Shown piece by piece: positions 28,385 to 38,764 of a stretch of 64,000 bases of DNA (the first letter of the stretch is position 1; each line of letters starts with the position of its first letter). The stretch lies in the NCBI GenBank assembly GCA_963828285.1, contig CAWHEB010000006.1, positions 1 through 64,000 of the forward strand, in the 5' to 3' direction. The translations under genes and the position numbers were made by a program. Source of the stretch: DAIOEK01 sp963828285. Its GTDB lineage: Bacteria > Chloroflexota > Anaerolineae > Anaerolineales > Anaerolineaceae. Below the pieces are notes generated by a model. It made no database searches. It saw nothing but the letters and a program-made list of their open reading frames with translations, and was not told where the DNA came from.

Positions 28385-29146
28385 CCGACACTCATAAAGA
28401 CGGTTTTGATTACTGGAGCATCGGGTGGAGTAGGGCGGGCGACAGTCACTCTCTTTCATGAAAAGGGATGGAAGGTTGTAGGTGTTGACAGGTCTGATAT
28501 CGCGGACGATTTTCCGGCAGATTGTCTATTTGTAAAGGCGGATATCTCTAATCCTAATGATCTGGAAATGGTTTACCAAAAAACACTGCAATTCACAGAT
28601 CACCTGGATGCAGTAGTGAATAATGCGGCATTACAGATTGCCAAACCCATTTTGGAAACCTCTGTGGAAGAGTGGGACTCAGTGATGACCTCGAATTTAC
28701 GGTCGGTTTTTTTGGGGGCAAAGCTTGCTCACCCCTTGCTGATAAAAGCAGCAAATCGGGCTATCGTGAATGTATCATCTGTTCATGCGGTAGCCACCTC
28801 AGCCAATATAGCCGCATATGCTGCCAGTAAAGGAGGCCTGCTGGCATTGACCCGTGCGATGGCCATCGAATTTGCCAAAGACAATATCCGGGTTAATGCG
28901 ATCCTTCCTGGAGCAGTGGATACACCCATGCTGCGTGCTGGCTTACAACGGGGACATGTCAGTGGTGGAACGATCAATGACCGCCTTGAAAACCTGGCTA
29001 GAAAGACGGTGAATGGTCGCATTGGAAAACCCGTTGAGATTGCATCGGCAATATATTTCCTTGCTGATGATAACCAATCCTCGTTCATCACAGGTCAGGC
29101 ATTGTTGGTGGACGGAGGGGCAACGGCAAGGTTGAGTACAGAATGA
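28381..29146 (+). CDS. Short-chain dehydrogenase, frameshift near its start
   Basis: Classical SDR, about 255 residues. The body begins VLITGASGGVGRATV and includes NVSSVHAVATSANIAAYAASK (Ser and Y-x3-K catalytic set), PGAVDTPML and ITGQALLVDGG. The best start is the ATG at 28381, which overlaps the upstream stop as ATGA and reads MTDTHK. It then needs one base change of frame near 28400 to reach TVLITGASG. The alternative, TTG at 28406, avoids the frameshift but would cut off the first strand of the Rossmann fold. A pathway partner of the preceding dehydrogenase is likely. Confidence 0.82.
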
Positions 29147-29959
29147 GCAGGTTCAAACAGACCATCATAGACATGATCCCTGATAGTCTGAAACCAGCTG
29201 GTCAAATCCTCCTATGATGCATTTCGAAGACTTCCGGACTTACCGGGCGCTTATCTCCATCCTTGGCGCAGGCAAAGCATGGCACGTTTGGCTGAATTTC
29301 ACAATGTGCATCGTGGGAAGCGCTGCTTCATCATTGGGAATGGTCCGAGTTTGAAAAATACCGACTTATCCAAACTGCGTACTGAATTCACTTTCGGTAT
29401 GAATCGTTTTTACATGGCATTTGCCGATTTGGGTTTTACTTCGACATATTATGTTTCAATGAACGATCTGGTAATTCAACAATGTGCTCAAGATATTCAA
29501 AAACTTCAGATACCAAAGTTTTTATCCTGGAGGAGCCGGCAATGGATCATTCCGGACGATCACACCCAGTTCATTTACACCAGTTATACTGGTCCCGGTT
29601 TTACTAAAGATATCACCCAGCGTGTCTGGGAAAGTGCGACCGTAACTTATGTAACACTTCAATTGGCTTATTACATGGGATTTCAGGAAGTAATCTTGAT
29701 CGGTGTGGATCATAACTTTACCACACAGGGAACTCCCAATACTACGGTCACTTCACAAGGAGATGACCCTAACCATTTTCACCCTGGATATTTCGGTAAA
29801 GGATTTCGGTGGCAGCTTCCCGATCTGGAGACATCCGAGATCGGATATAGAATGACAAAATGTGCTTTCGAAGCGGATAATAGGGAAGTAATTGACGCAA
29901 CAGTGGATGGGAAACTCCAGATATTTCGAAAAGCTATTTTTCAATCCTTTTTTCAATAA
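29143..29959 (+). CDS. DUF115 / MptE-Maf-like protein, frameshift near N-terminus
   Basis: About 272 residues. The N-terminal piece MSRFKQTIIDMIPDSLKPAG starts at ATG 29143 (ATGA overlap with the SDR). It shifts frame near 29209-29215 and runs on as YDAFRRLPDLPGAYLHPW into the listed domain. That domain has GKRCFIIGNGPSLKNTDLSKL and VILIGVDHNF, the signature of the DUF115 (6-hydroxymethylpterin diphosphokinase MptE-like) family. Relatives include the Maf proteins that put pseudaminic or legionaminic acid on flagellin, so in this cluster a nonulosonate transferase is the best guess. Without the rescued start the protein would be only 226 residues. Confidence 0.72.
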
Positions 29960-29967
29960 TTCCAACC

Positions 29968-30909
29968 ATGGATGATAAACCAGCCATTAGTATCGTGATC
30001 AATTCTTACAACCAGGCGCAATTTCTGGAGACCACGATCAAATCTGTACTTGCCCAGATTATTCCGGAAATGGAAGTGGTTCTGGTGGATGGCGGATCGA
30101 CTGACGGCAGCCTGGCAATTATCCATAAGTATTCTGAATCCTTTTCGTGGTGGATTTCTGAAAAAGACGAAGGTCAGGCGGATGGAATCAATAAGGGATT
30201 GAGGCGGGCAAAAGGCGATCTGGTTGCATGGTTGAATTCAGATGACACGTATCAACCTGGAACCATAGCCAGAGTTCTCGAAATTCGGAAGACTCATCCG
30301 CATGCTTCGTTGATCTATGGAGATGTTTTGGCGATCGATGAAGATGACAAACCCATTCAACGGATCCCAGGCGGATCATACTCCTTACGGGACCTTTGCT
30401 CATTCCATATCATCAATCAACCCGCCGTATTTATGAATAGAGAGGTATTAGATTCTGTCGGGTACCTGGATCCCATGTACCATTATCTGCTCGATCACCA
30501 TCTCTGGTTGAAGATGGGATTGCATGGTGAGATTATTCATGCTCCTGAGATATGGGCTTGCGGAAGATTCCACAAGAGTGCAAAGAATATCAAAAACGCA
30601 GAAAAATTCGGGAATGATGCTTATCGAATCGCAAATTGGTTACTGGACGATCCGGTTTATTCAGAAGTGACCCGTGGAATTTCTAAGGATATTCAGGCTG
30701 GTGCCTGTAGAATGGATGCCAGATATTTGCTTGATGCTGGGAAATATAAAAAATCTCTGTCGGCTTACATGAATGGAATGCGATATAGTCCGCGTATAGT
30801 ATTGCCAGAGTGGCATCGGATGGTTTATGCTTTACTGGGTATGACGGGGTTGGGTTCATCCAAGAATGTTTTTTATACTCTCCGCAAATTATTCCGGAAT
30901 GAAGAATGA
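29968..30909 (+). CDS. GT2 family glycosyltransferase
   Basis: 313 residues. It has ISIVINSYNQAQFLETTIKSV, VVLVDGGSTDGSLAII, GQADGINKGLRRAKGDLVAW and LNSDDTYQPG (DD motif for metal and UDP- or other NDP-sugar). A close relative sits at 37534. The stretch AVFMNREVLDSVGYLD and the following HHLWLKMGL are typical of this GT2 subgroup. Expected to work on the cytoplasmic side on the repeat unit. The C-terminal 80 residues are a soluble helical tail without clear motif. Confidence 0.88.
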   Translation: MDDKPAISIVINSYNQAQFLETTIKSVLAQIIPEMEVVLVDGGSTDGSLAIIHKYSESFSWWISEKDEGQADGINKGLRRAKGDLVAWLNSDDTYQPGTIARVLEIRKTHPHASLIYGDVLAIDEDDKPIQRIPGGSYSLRDLCSFHIINQPAVFMNREVLDSVGYLDPMYHYLLDHHLWLKMGLHGEIIHAPEIWACGRFHKSAKNIKNAEKFGNDAYRIANWLLDDPVYSEVTRGISKDIQAGACRMDARYLLDAGKYKKSLSAYMNGMRYSPRIVLPEWHRMVYALLGMTGLGSSKNVFYTLRKLFRNEE

Positions 30910-30936
30910 GTTAGAATATCCATAGGGACCATTCTT

Positions 30937-32433
30937 TTGCAATCAAATTTCATTAAACACTCACGAACACATTGGATTCTGCTGTTTGTTCTACTCGCAT
31001 CAGGTCTTGGGATTCGTCTGTATGATTTACTTGATCCACCTCTGGATATCCACCCGACCAGACAACTTCATTCAGCGCTGATGGCCCGTGGACTTTATTA
31101 CCAACATGTGACCGATGCCCCAGAGTGGATGATCAAAACAGCAATTCTTCAGGGGAAACGGGAAGCCGTCATTGAACCACCAATCATTGAGACGGTGACA
31201 GCATGGTTTTACCTGCTAAGCGGTGGAGAGAATATCTGGTTTGCTCGGATATTCTCATCGGTATGGTGGATCATAGGAGGATATTTCCTTTATCGGTTGG
31301 CAGCACAAATGACCTCGTCAGCCGGGGGATTAGTTTCAACAGCTCTTTACCTCTTTTTACCCTATGCTGTACAAACCTCACGAACTTTCCAACCCGACCC
31401 AATGATGGTGGCATTGATCGTCACTTCCTGGTGGACTTTTGTCAATTGGAGAACAAGCCCAACCTGGAAAAATGCACTGGCATTGGGAATCGCAAGTGGA
31501 GCAGCCATTTTCGTAAAGAATATCGCCATTTTTTGGTTGGCATTCCCATACATAATCAACCTGGCAGATCACAATTGGTTAAAAACGCTACGAAGTAAAC
31601 AAATTTGGATGATTAGTTTTCTTGCCTTACTCCCTGCAGCAATCTATACGATATATGGAACATATATTGCTGGATTCTTAAGCCAACAATTTAGTTTTCG
31701 CTTTTTTCCCGAATTGTGGATCAGTCTGCCAAATTATGCCCGTTGGTTCCAGCAGATTCAAGATACTGCAGGAATTGGTGTTCTGATCATCGCACTTTGC
31801 GGAATATGGCTATATTTCAGGACTGCGCATCGTAATTTTGTGATTGGGATGTGGGCAGGGTACATCATCTATGGAATGACATTTGCGTATCATATAGGCA
31901 CCCATGATTATTACCAGCTTCCACTGATAACTTTATTGAGTTTATGTATTGCACCTTTAGGTAGTTTGTTATCAGATGAATGGCTCAAGAAGAATAACTT
32001 CAGTCAGGGTAAAACAACCCTGATCATTCTGTTCATCCTTTCTGTAAGCGCAATGATCTGGATGGATCGCAGCCTCCTAAAACAGAACAATTTCACACCA
32101 GAAGTGAAGTTCTGGGAAAGCCTGGGGGATGACTTGCGTGGTGAACCGGTCATAGGGCTCACCCAGGATTACGGCTACCGGATGGCATACTATGGTTGGA
32201 ACAGTATCGAGAATTGGTCGAGCAGTGGAGATCTGGCTCTCCGGGACCTGGCCGGCAAACAGAAAGATATCAGTGTGTTGATCGAGAATCAAACCAAGGG
32301 AAAGAAATATTTTCTGGTGACCTGGTTTGATGATTATAAAAGGCAAACAGTCCTGCAGTCATTTCTGGCTAAATATGTAAGAACAGAGAGTGATGGCTAC
32401 GCTTTATATCACCTCTTAGAGCCGGTTCAATAA
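30937..32433 (+). CDS. GT-C membrane glycosyltransferase (PMT/ArnT-like)
   Basis: 498 residues with about 10-11 membrane spans. The start chosen is TTG at 30937, since no ATG fits. The first loop carries GIRLYDLLDPPLDIHPTRQLHSALMAR, with the acidic residue and HPTRQ box used by a subgroup of PMT-2-like enzymes, and QTSRTFQPDPMMVALI further on. The C-terminal soluble part has IGLTQDYGYRMAYYGW. GT-C enzymes use polyprenyl-phosphate sugars; a GtrB-like GT2 that could supply one lies in the other block. Which sugar is added is unknown. Confidence 0.8.
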   Translation: MQSNFIKHSRTHWILLFVLLASGLGIRLYDLLDPPLDIHPTRQLHSALMARGLYYQHVTDAPEWMIKTAILQGKREAVIEPPIIETVTAWFYLLSGGENIWFARIFSSVWWIIGGYFLYRLAAQMTSSAGGLVSTALYLFLPYAVQTSRTFQPDPMMVALIVTSWWTFVNWRTSPTWKNALALGIASGAAIFVKNIAIFWLAFPYIINLADHNWLKTLRSKQIWMISFLALLPAAIYTIYGTYIAGFLSQQFSFRFFPELWISLPNYARWFQQIQDTAGIGVLIIALCGIWLYFRTAHRNFVIGMWAGYIIYGMTFAYHIGTHDYYQLPLITLLSLCIAPLGSLLSDEWLKKNNFSQGKTTLIILFILSVSAMIWMDRSLLKQNNFTPEVKFWESLGDDLRGEPVIGLTQDYGYRMAYYGWNSIENWSSSGDLALRDLAGKQKDISVLIENQTKGKKYFLVTWFDDYKRQTVLQSFLAKYVRTESDGYALYHLLEPVQ

Positions 32434-32443
32434 GGAATTAACT

Positions 32444-33205
32444 ATGGCGAAACCCAAAACCAAACAAGGTCAGTGGTTGGGATTACCCGAAGTTTATTTT
32501 GTTACCCATTCATGGCGGCTGATGCTTATCGTTTTCCTGGTCGGTGGACTTATAGGAGCAGCCGTCTATGCTGTTTTCCCGCCACCATTTCGGGCGAGGT
32601 CAGTTGTAACCATTGACCTAAACCTCGAAACCACTTTTCCCGAATCTCCAGATAGGGAGATATTCTATTATTTGGAACGCGAGACTAACAAACTGGAAGA
32701 GCTAGCCTGGTCAGATCAGGTGATGCAGAGGACAATTGATATTGCTGGCCAGGGCACGATCGAAAAGTTGCGTAATTCCACCCTTCAATTATCGCAACCG
32801 GGTGATGGTGGTTGGAAGCTCTATGCGACCTCATCCGATCCCAAAACTGCAAAACTAATTGCCAATGCATGGGCTGATGCATTTGAAGAGATAGTTCGCC
32901 AAGGGGCTGTAGTTGAACGGGAAAGAGTTGCATTGCAGAAACTCCTTGAAAAAGAGAATATAAACCCAGGTCAAACCGATAAGGCGGAGATCTCAAGAAT
33001 CACAACAAGGCTGAATGAGCTGGATCTGGCAACACTTGGTATTGATCCACAAATTGAAATTAGCCGTACTCAGAAAAGTGATATTTTGGTTGTTCGAAAA
33101 GCCAGCCAGGGATTGTATATATTCAGTGGTGCCATGATCGGATTGATTGGATCACTACTTACCGTCGTATTGTTCCCTTCTCGAAGAGATGAAAAAAACA
33201 TTTAA
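32444..33205 (+). CDS. Wzz-like chain-length/polysaccharide co-polymerase
   Basis: 253 residues with one span near the N-terminus (about 27-48, LMLIVFLVGGLIGAAVYAVF) and one near the C-terminus (about 225-247), and an extracytoplasmic helical domain between. This is the Wzz layout. It lacks the cytoplasmic tyrosine-kinase domain. The proline-rich segment after the first span (FPPPFRARSVV) is the usual Wzz P-box neighbourhood. It is immediately upstream of the polymerase/ligase gene and would control how long the polymer grows. Confidence 0.8.
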   Translation: MAKPKTKQGQWLGLPEVYFVTHSWRLMLIVFLVGGLIGAAVYAVFPPPFRARSVVTIDLNLETTFPESPDREIFYYLERETNKLEELAWSDQVMQRTIDIAGQGTIEKLRNSTLQLSQPGDGGWKLYATSSDPKTAKLIANAWADAFEEIVRQGAVVERERVALQKLLEKENINPGQTDKAEISRITTRLNELDLATLGIDPQIEISRTQKSDILVVRKASQGLYIFSGAMIGLIGSLLTVVLFPSRRDEKNI

Positions 33206-34652
33206 TTTGACCCGCATTTCCCGGATTCTCTGGGCGTTGGTCTTGGTATTTTTACCGGTGACCAGTTTTCGTTTCTTTCCATTTTTGGGACGAGATACGA
33301 TGGTCCGCCCGCTTGCATATTATCCATTGATTTTTCTGGCTTTAGTTTTATTCATCCGTATCCTAACCAGGCAAATCAAATTTAAGTTAAATATAAGCAT
33401 TTTTATATTACTGATGTTCATCATGATTGCAATTGCCACCAGTGTGTTTGGATCAGTTTTGGACCCAATTCCCATGCATGGCCAATTCTACTGGGGAAGG
33501 AATTTACGTGCTTGGGCTACCTTGATCGGCGGATTGGTCTTCTTTTTCGCTACATACCTGATGAATCAGAATGAAGAAGATTTGAAATTCACTGTGAAAT
33601 TCCTGGTAGTTGGAATTCTTGTCAGCGTGGTGTGGGGATTAATACAAGCAAGCATGTATTTTCTTGATTTTCCACCGAAGCCATTTCTGAACAAAATCCA
33701 ACTTTCCTTTTCAATCCGCAAATTGCTCGTCAAGCAGCGCGTGACAGGTTTCGCTTACGAACCATCCTGGTTAGCCAATCAGATCGCAACGGTCTATCTC
33801 CCCTGGATGCTTGGTATAGTCCTGTCTGGATTCCAGGTTTTTAAGCAGCGTTGGCTTTCATACATCGGATCATTGGCTGCTGCTGGTTTACTTTTGATCA
33901 CCTTTTCACGAGGCGGAATATTAATCGCTTTAGTTTCAGTAGTCCTTGTTCTATTACTCACCAGGGTCGAATGGCTTAAAAAAGGCTTAAAATGGCTGAT
34001 TCAACCTAGTCTACGCGGTTTATCAAGTCTAGATCGCCTGCGTCGATTGGGAATGCGATTAGGACTGGTCATCGTCTTTCTAGCGCTCCTTGGGGGTATT
34101 GGTGTTGCATTATCTCAAAATAAGTACTTTGCCCAGATCTGGCGTTCGAATAAGAAGAATTTAATTGAATATGCTGTGGATATTTATGTTGGACCAAGAT
34201 TGGCATATGCAGAAGCCGCCTGGCACATTTTTGAAGCTCATCCATGGACCGGAGTGGGAATGGGTGCAAGCGGATTATATTTGTATGATTATGTTCCGGA
34301 ATGGTCAATCACGACCCTATCAGAGATCACCCGTCAATTGACACCTGAAGGATCGCTGTACCCCAATCCCAAAAATCTATTCTTACGTGTATTAGCTGAA
34401 ACTGGGTGGATAGGGTTTGGTATCTACATTGTGTTCTCATTGTCAATCTTGATTCAGCTTCTCAGAATTAGCACTAACGGTTCAAGCCTAAACTCCGTTA
34501 TTAAAACTGCCGGACTGATCACCTGGATTGCTATTTTCTTCTTCAATTTCACGCAGGATTCCTGGATAGATCCGAATGCTTGGTTTGGTTTTGCCCTGGT
34601 CTGCGGAATGCTCTCAACTGTTGATTCAAAAAACAGCATGAAAAAGTTATAA
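33189..34652 (+). CDS. O-antigen ligase/polymerase family membrane protein
   Basis: 487 residues from ATG 33189, with about 11-12 membrane spans. The start overlaps the Wzz-like gene by 17 bases. The large loop and following segment contain RVTGFAYEPSWLANQIA, a Wzy/WaaL-type block, and HIFEAHPWTGVGMGASGLY, the Wzy_C signature. It should polymerise the lipid-linked repeat or ligate the glycan. Whether polymerase or ligase cannot be decided from this sequence; pairing with Wzz here and Wzx at 61070 favours polymerase. Its last bases overlap the end of the opposing ogt gene by six. Confidence 0.82.
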   Translation: MKKTFNLTRISRILWALVLVFLPVTSFRFFPFLGRDTMVRPLAYYPLIFLALVLFIRILTRQIKFKLNISIFILLMFIMIAIATSVFGSVLDPIPMHGQFYWGRNLRAWATLIGGLVFFFATYLMNQNEEDLKFTVKFLVVGILVSVVWGLIQASMYFLDFPPKPFLNKIQLSFSIRKLLVKQRVTGFAYEPSWLANQIATVYLPWMLGIVLSGFQVFKQRWLSYIGSLAAAGLLLITFSRGGILIALVSVVLVLLLTRVEWLKKGLKWLIQPSLRGLSSLDRLRRLGMRLGLVIVFLALLGGIGVALSQNKYFAQIWRSNKKNLIEYAVDIYVGPRLAYAEAAWHIFEAHPWTGVGMGASGLYLYDYVPEWSITTLSEITRQLTPEGSLYPNPKNLFLRVLAETGWIGFGIYIVFSLSILIQLLRISTNGSSLNSVIKTAGLITWIAIFFFNFTQDSWIDPNAWFGFALVCGMLSTVDSKNSMKKL

Positions 34653-35144
34653 CAACAGATTACCCTCTTTTTTGAGTAGTGCTTGTTTTCTCCAGAGTCC
34701 CCATTTGTATCCACCCATGCCACCATCTGATCGGATGGCCCGGTGACAGGGTATTAAAACAGCGATTGAATTAGCTCCACAGGCCGTCGCTACTGCGCGG
34801 ACTGCGCCTGTTGACCCAAGTTTTTCTGCAAGTGATGTGTAGGTTTCCGGTTTCCCCGCAGGGATTTTCCGAAGTGCTTCCCAGACCCTTTTCTGAAAAT
34901 TGGTCCCCTGAATGTCAAGTTCGATCTTCATCTCTCCATTTGGATTATCCAAATATGTCACAACCATTCCCACTATATCGTCAGTAATGACAGAATCTGT
35001 TTTCCCTGCCTGTGGATTTTGCGCTAGGAAATTCATCTCCATCTCTTTCGGATCATCACCAAGTTGAAGGATGTAAATACCTTTTCCCCGTGATGCAATC
35101 AATACAACGCCGAGATCACAATCCGTAATTCTGTAACTTAACAT
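34647..35144 (-). CDS. ogt: Methylated-DNA-protein-cysteine methyltransferase
   Basis: Removes methyl or alkyl groups from O6 of guanine (and O4 of thymine) in DNA by moving them to its own cysteine. The active site is VLIPCHRAI (PCHR). Ahead of it are FQKRVWEALRKIPAGKPETY, the DNA-binding wing, and RAVATACGANS with the Asn hinge. I start at ATG 35144 (165 residues), preceded by GAGGTGTA; a TTG at 35165 would add seven residues. It is the only minus-strand gene in block 1 and overlaps the end of the polymerase gene by six bases. It is unrelated to the glycan genes. Confidence 0.93.
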   Translation of the reverse strand: MLSYRITDCDLGVVLIASRGKGIYILQLGDDPKEMEMNFLAQNPQAGKTDSVITDDIVGMVVTYLDNPNGEMKIELDIQGTNFQKRVWEALRKIPAGKPETYTSLAEKLGSTGAVRAVATACGANSIAVLIPCHRAIRSDGGMGGYKWGLWRKQALLKKEGNLLL

Positions 35145-35262
35145 TACACCTCGTACCGCAAACAAAATGATTTAGGTGGGTATGAATTCTATTATTAAGT
35201 GTAGTCCAATTGTTACCATATGACGTTCATAAACCTTTGATGACTGACTAGTTTTCCATGTT

Positions 35263-36036
35263 ATGATTGCAAATACAACAAAAATTTATTATTCGGGGTT
35301 TGCTATGATCGTACTTGCAGTAGGCATGCCGCGGGCAGGTTCAGGCTGGCACTACAATCTAATCCATGATCTGGTCGTTGCTAACGGAGGCAGTAACTCG
35401 AGGGAGATCAGACAAAAGTATCACCTTGAGAAAATTCTGACAGAAGTGAATTGCAATATCAGCGCGCTGACTTTACGTCGTATGAGTACAGTGCTTTTAC
35501 CGGCTTGGAAGGGTGAGACATTTGTTGTCAAAGCACATTCTGGTCCAACCCTTATCGGGAATTTAGCCATGGATCTAGGCTGGATGAAGACGACTTATAT
35601 TTTCCGTGATCCCCGTGATGCGCTGCTTTCGGCGATGGATTTTGGGAAACGAACTGCTGATAAAGGACATCCGAATGTATTTTCACACCTTACTACTACT
35701 AAAGCTGCAGTGGAATTCATGCTCGATTATTGTGTCGTGTGGGAAAATTGGATGATGAATGATAATGTTCTTAAATCCAAGTACGAAGATTTGCTGACCA
35801 ACTATGAGATGGAAGTTCAGAAACTTCTCGGATTCCTTGAGATCAAATCAGATCAATCTGTGGTTCAGGAAATCGTTGAGAGATTCCGCCCTGGAAAAGC
35901 TAAAGAGGGCAAGGATGGACTGCATTTCTTCAAAGGTCAGATTGGTCGTTTCCGTGATGTTTTTTCTGCGGATGACCAGCAGTTTATGGCAGAACAATTC
36001 AAACCATACCTTGCAAAAATGAGTTATGAAATCTAA
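35263..36036 (+). CDS. Sulfotransferase-family protein 4
   Basis: 257 residues from ATG 35263, or 243 from ATG 35305, which fits the domain start better (MIVLAVGMPRAGSGWHYNLI). PAPS-loop PRAGSGW follows the initiating Met by about eight residues, and the 3'-phosphate site is YIFRDPRDALLSAMDF. KGQIGRFRDVF near the end matches the C-terminal motif. It is divergent from the other three, in particular W for T/H in the loop, so it probably has a different acceptor or could be a non-PAPS relative. A start at 35305 would leave the divergent region with ogt at about 160 bases. Confidence 0.82.
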   Translation: MIANTTKIYYSGFAMIVLAVGMPRAGSGWHYNLIHDLVVANGGSNSREIRQKYHLEKILTEVNCNISALTLRRMSTVLLPAWKGETFVVKAHSGPTLIGNLAMDLGWMKTTYIFRDPRDALLSAMDFGKRTADKGHPNVFSHLTTTKAAVEFMLDYCVVWENWMMNDNVLKSKYEDLLTNYEMEVQKLLGFLEIKSDQSVVQEIVERFRPGKAKEGKDGLHFFKGQIGRFRDVFSADDQQFMAEQFKPYLAKMSYEI

Positions 36037-36063
36037 ATACCAACAGAACGGAATTGCATAACA

Positions 36064-37537
36064 ATGTGGATGGCTCCTCTTTTCCGCAAGCGCAGTACAG
36101 GTGACCCGAAACAACCAAGTTCCAAATTTGCGATTCTGGCATTATTATCGATAATATCCTTCTTAACCATTCTTCCCTTTGTTTACCTGGGTGTTTTCTC
36201 TCGTTATCAGGCAGATGATTATTGCTTTTCGAGAATGTTGATCGAGGGTGGAGGATATTTCGGCGGTTTGATACAGATGTACTCCCGAATCTCTGACCGG
36301 TTTTCCACAATGCTTGTTATCGGGTTGATCGAACCGTTGGGTAAGATTGGAATGCAGATCCTATCGGGTTTATTGATTGCTATCTTCTTTGTTGGCAGCC
36401 TATATCTACTGTATCAAATCTCAATAATTTTCATACAGCCGCAGAAGCGGATTGAATTATTTTCCCTGGCGGGTGTATTCACTTTCATCTGTTTGTATTC
36501 AGCTCCAGATTTGTTCCAGTCAGTATTGTGGATGTCTGGCAGTGTCACGTACTTTCTCCCACTAGGATTGATGCTTTTTGCGTTAGCAGGCATGATCGGA
36601 AACATAAACAAACTCGACGGAAAACAGATTCCCATCAGGCATACCTTTATCTATTTCCTTGTTTTTGTGTTCATTGGTGGATTCTCTGAGACAACTGCCG
36701 CAATGATTCTAGGTATGATGTTGATACTAATGATCATTGTTTTCTGGAAAATTCAATCTGAAGATTTTCGCAGATCGATAATAATGCTTCTTGCCAGTTC
36801 CACAATGGGTTTGATTGTGGCAATGATACTCATGATACTTGCTCCGGGGAATGAATACCGCTTGGCTCTAATGCCTGAACACCCGGGTTTTTTCGAACTG
36901 ATCTGGTTGTCCTTCCGTCACGCACTCGGATTTTCACACCAGACAATCACCTCTTATCCGTTACCCATGCTGATCAGCGCTGTAATATCATTTATCATCG
37001 CGAATTCAAAGATCATGGAAGGAGTTCCCAATAAGAAAGTCCGCTTGGTTGCTTTGGGTTCTGCCTGTCAGTATATTCTTGATCCTCATTGCGATTTGTG
37101 CACCATCCGCGTATGCCCAGTCAGCATATCCAGAAAACAGGGCATTGCTTAGTGCCCGTGTAGTTGTGACGGCAGGCATTATGTCATTGAGTTACTTACT
37201 GGGTGTGTATTGGAGAAATTGGATGGAGAGCAAATCAACCTTTAGTGATAAACGGCTATACAAAATTACCGGTTTTATACTGATCATTGTTTCCTTTTAT
37301 CTAGTCAATGGAAGTCTGCAAATCTTATCCCTGATACCAGACTACAAAAAAAGGGCGGAAGCCTGGGATATAAGGGCTGATGAAATACAAATTATGAAAT
37401 CAAAAATTCAAAAGGATTTGGTCATCACACCACTGGATAGTTACGGACGGATCCGTGAAATATCGGATGATCCGACTAATTGGGTTAACCGTTGTGCTGC
37501 AGTATATTATGGTGTTGATTCGATCGTGGCAAAATGA
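36064..37537 (+). CDS. Polytopic membrane protein (DUF6056-like), frameshifted
   Basis: About 490 residues with 10 or more spans. It has RYQADDYCFSRMLIEGG in the first loop and LMILAPGNEYRLALMP later; these two blocks (ADDYC and APGNxxR) are what I recall for the DUF6056 family of glycan-cluster membrane proteins, likely GT-C-fold. The frame breaks near 37058-37075: one reading gives nonsense (SACQYILDP) and the other continues FLILIAICAPSAYAQSAYPENRALLSA. The joined protein ends at 37537 and overlaps the next gene. Function unknown. Confidence 0.68.
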
Positions 37538-38326
37538 CAGATACTCCCTCTTGTCACAATTGTGACTCCATCGTTTAACCAGGCAAAGTACCTGGAAGCG
37601 ACCATAAATTCGGTTTTGAACCAGGATTATCCCAATCTTGAATATATTATCGTGGATGGCGGCTCAACTGATGGGAGTTTGGAAATTATCAAAAAGTATC
37701 AGGATCGACTTGCCTGGTGGGTCTCTGAATCCGATTCGGGACAAACCGATGCCATCAATAAGGGATTTTCCAGGGCATCCGGACAGATCCTAGCTTGGAT
37801 CAATTCGGATGATACATATTGCCCCGGTGCTATTTCTCAGGCAGTTGCTCTTCTGTTGGAACATCCAAACTGGGGTATGGTTTATGGGGACGCGAATTTC
37901 ATCAATGAAAATGGAATATTCATTGGCAAATTTCCGGCTGCACAAACAGATTATGAAAAACTTAGGCTTGGTTATGTACATATTCCGCAGCAAGCCAGTT
38001 TCTTCCGAGCGAGCCTTTGGAAAAGAGTTGGACCATTGGATCCTTCCTTTTACTTCGCCATGGACTATGATTTGTGGGTCCGCCTGGCAAGATTGGCAGC
38101 CCTGGTTTATATTCCGAGGATGTGGGCGAATTTCCGACTCCACCACGATGCAAAGACCATCGCTGCAGATGATTTCTGTTGGCGCGAGATGCTTCGCATC
38201 CATTATCGTGACGGTGGAACGTTTTTCTCTTTCTTTGTTCTCAAATACTACATTAGAAAAATGGTTGCGCCACTTATTACCTGGCGTAGACGTAGACAGA
38301 TGAGAACAGATTCAACTAAAGCGTGA
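37534..38326 (+). CDS. GT2 family glycosyltransferase, frameshift at the start
   Basis: About 264 residues. Body: LVTIVTPSFNQAKYLEATIN, YIIVDGGSTDGSLEII, AWINSDDTYCPG, QQASFFRASLWKRVGPLD and FAMDYDLWVRLA. The natural start is ATG 37534 (MTDTP), overlapping the upstream stop as ATGA. It needs one more C in the CCC at 37547-37549 to enter the frame used from 37562. Without that, translation would start at GTG 37562 and lose the first beta strand. It is a close paralog of the GT2 at 29968 over the first 100 residues. Confidence 0.83.
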
Positions 38327-38358
38327 TATAACAAAGTTAATTCTGCAGGAGGAAGCAT

Positions 38359-38730
38359 ATGAGCGACCGCAACTTTAAGCAAATTACCCCATCCAATCCT
38401 GGATTTCTCCGAGATCTCCTTCTCAAAGCAAAACTCGTATACCGACTAATGGGTGATAAGCGGGTGAATCCATTCCTGAAACTCCTCCCAATTGGATCGT
38501 TGATATATTTAATTTTCCCTGCAGATCTGCTGCCATTACTACCATTCGATGATATTGCTGTTGTTGGTATGGGTGTATACCTGTTCATTGAATTATGCCC
38601 GCAGCACGTGGTTGAAGAACACCTTACCAATTTGAAGCTAGTAGTATCCACTCCATTAAAGACAAATGGAGCCGAAGATCTAGTGATTGATGGCGAGGTG
38701 AAGGAAGTAGATAATACTACGAATCAGTAA
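38359..38730 (+). CDS. DUF1232 (YkvA-like) membrane protein
   Basis: 123 residues. The central motif YLIFPADLLPLLPFDDIAVV is the DUF1232 signature (Y-x3-P-x-D-L-x-P), forming one or two short membrane-associated helices; the rest is soluble. No function is established for the family. AGGAGGA just upstream of ATG 38359 is a strong Shine-Dalgarno. It follows the last GT2 gene by 32 bases but looks like a housekeeping gene rather than part of the glycan pathway. Confidence 0.85.
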   Translation: MSDRNFKQITPSNPGFLRDLLLKAKLVYRLMGDKRVNPFLKLLPIGSLIYLIFPADLLPLLPFDDIAVVGMGVYLFIELCPQHVVEEHLTNLKLVVSTPLKTNGAEDLVIDGEVKEVDNTTNQ

Positions 38731-38764
38731 TAACTTATCGGCACTGAAGTAGTAGGAGGAAGAA

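Noticed and set aside
35170..35260. Promoter for sulfotransferase 4 (TTGATG...TATGAT)
   Set aside because: The spacer is 19 bases and both boxes are imperfect, so the evidence is too weak to annotate.
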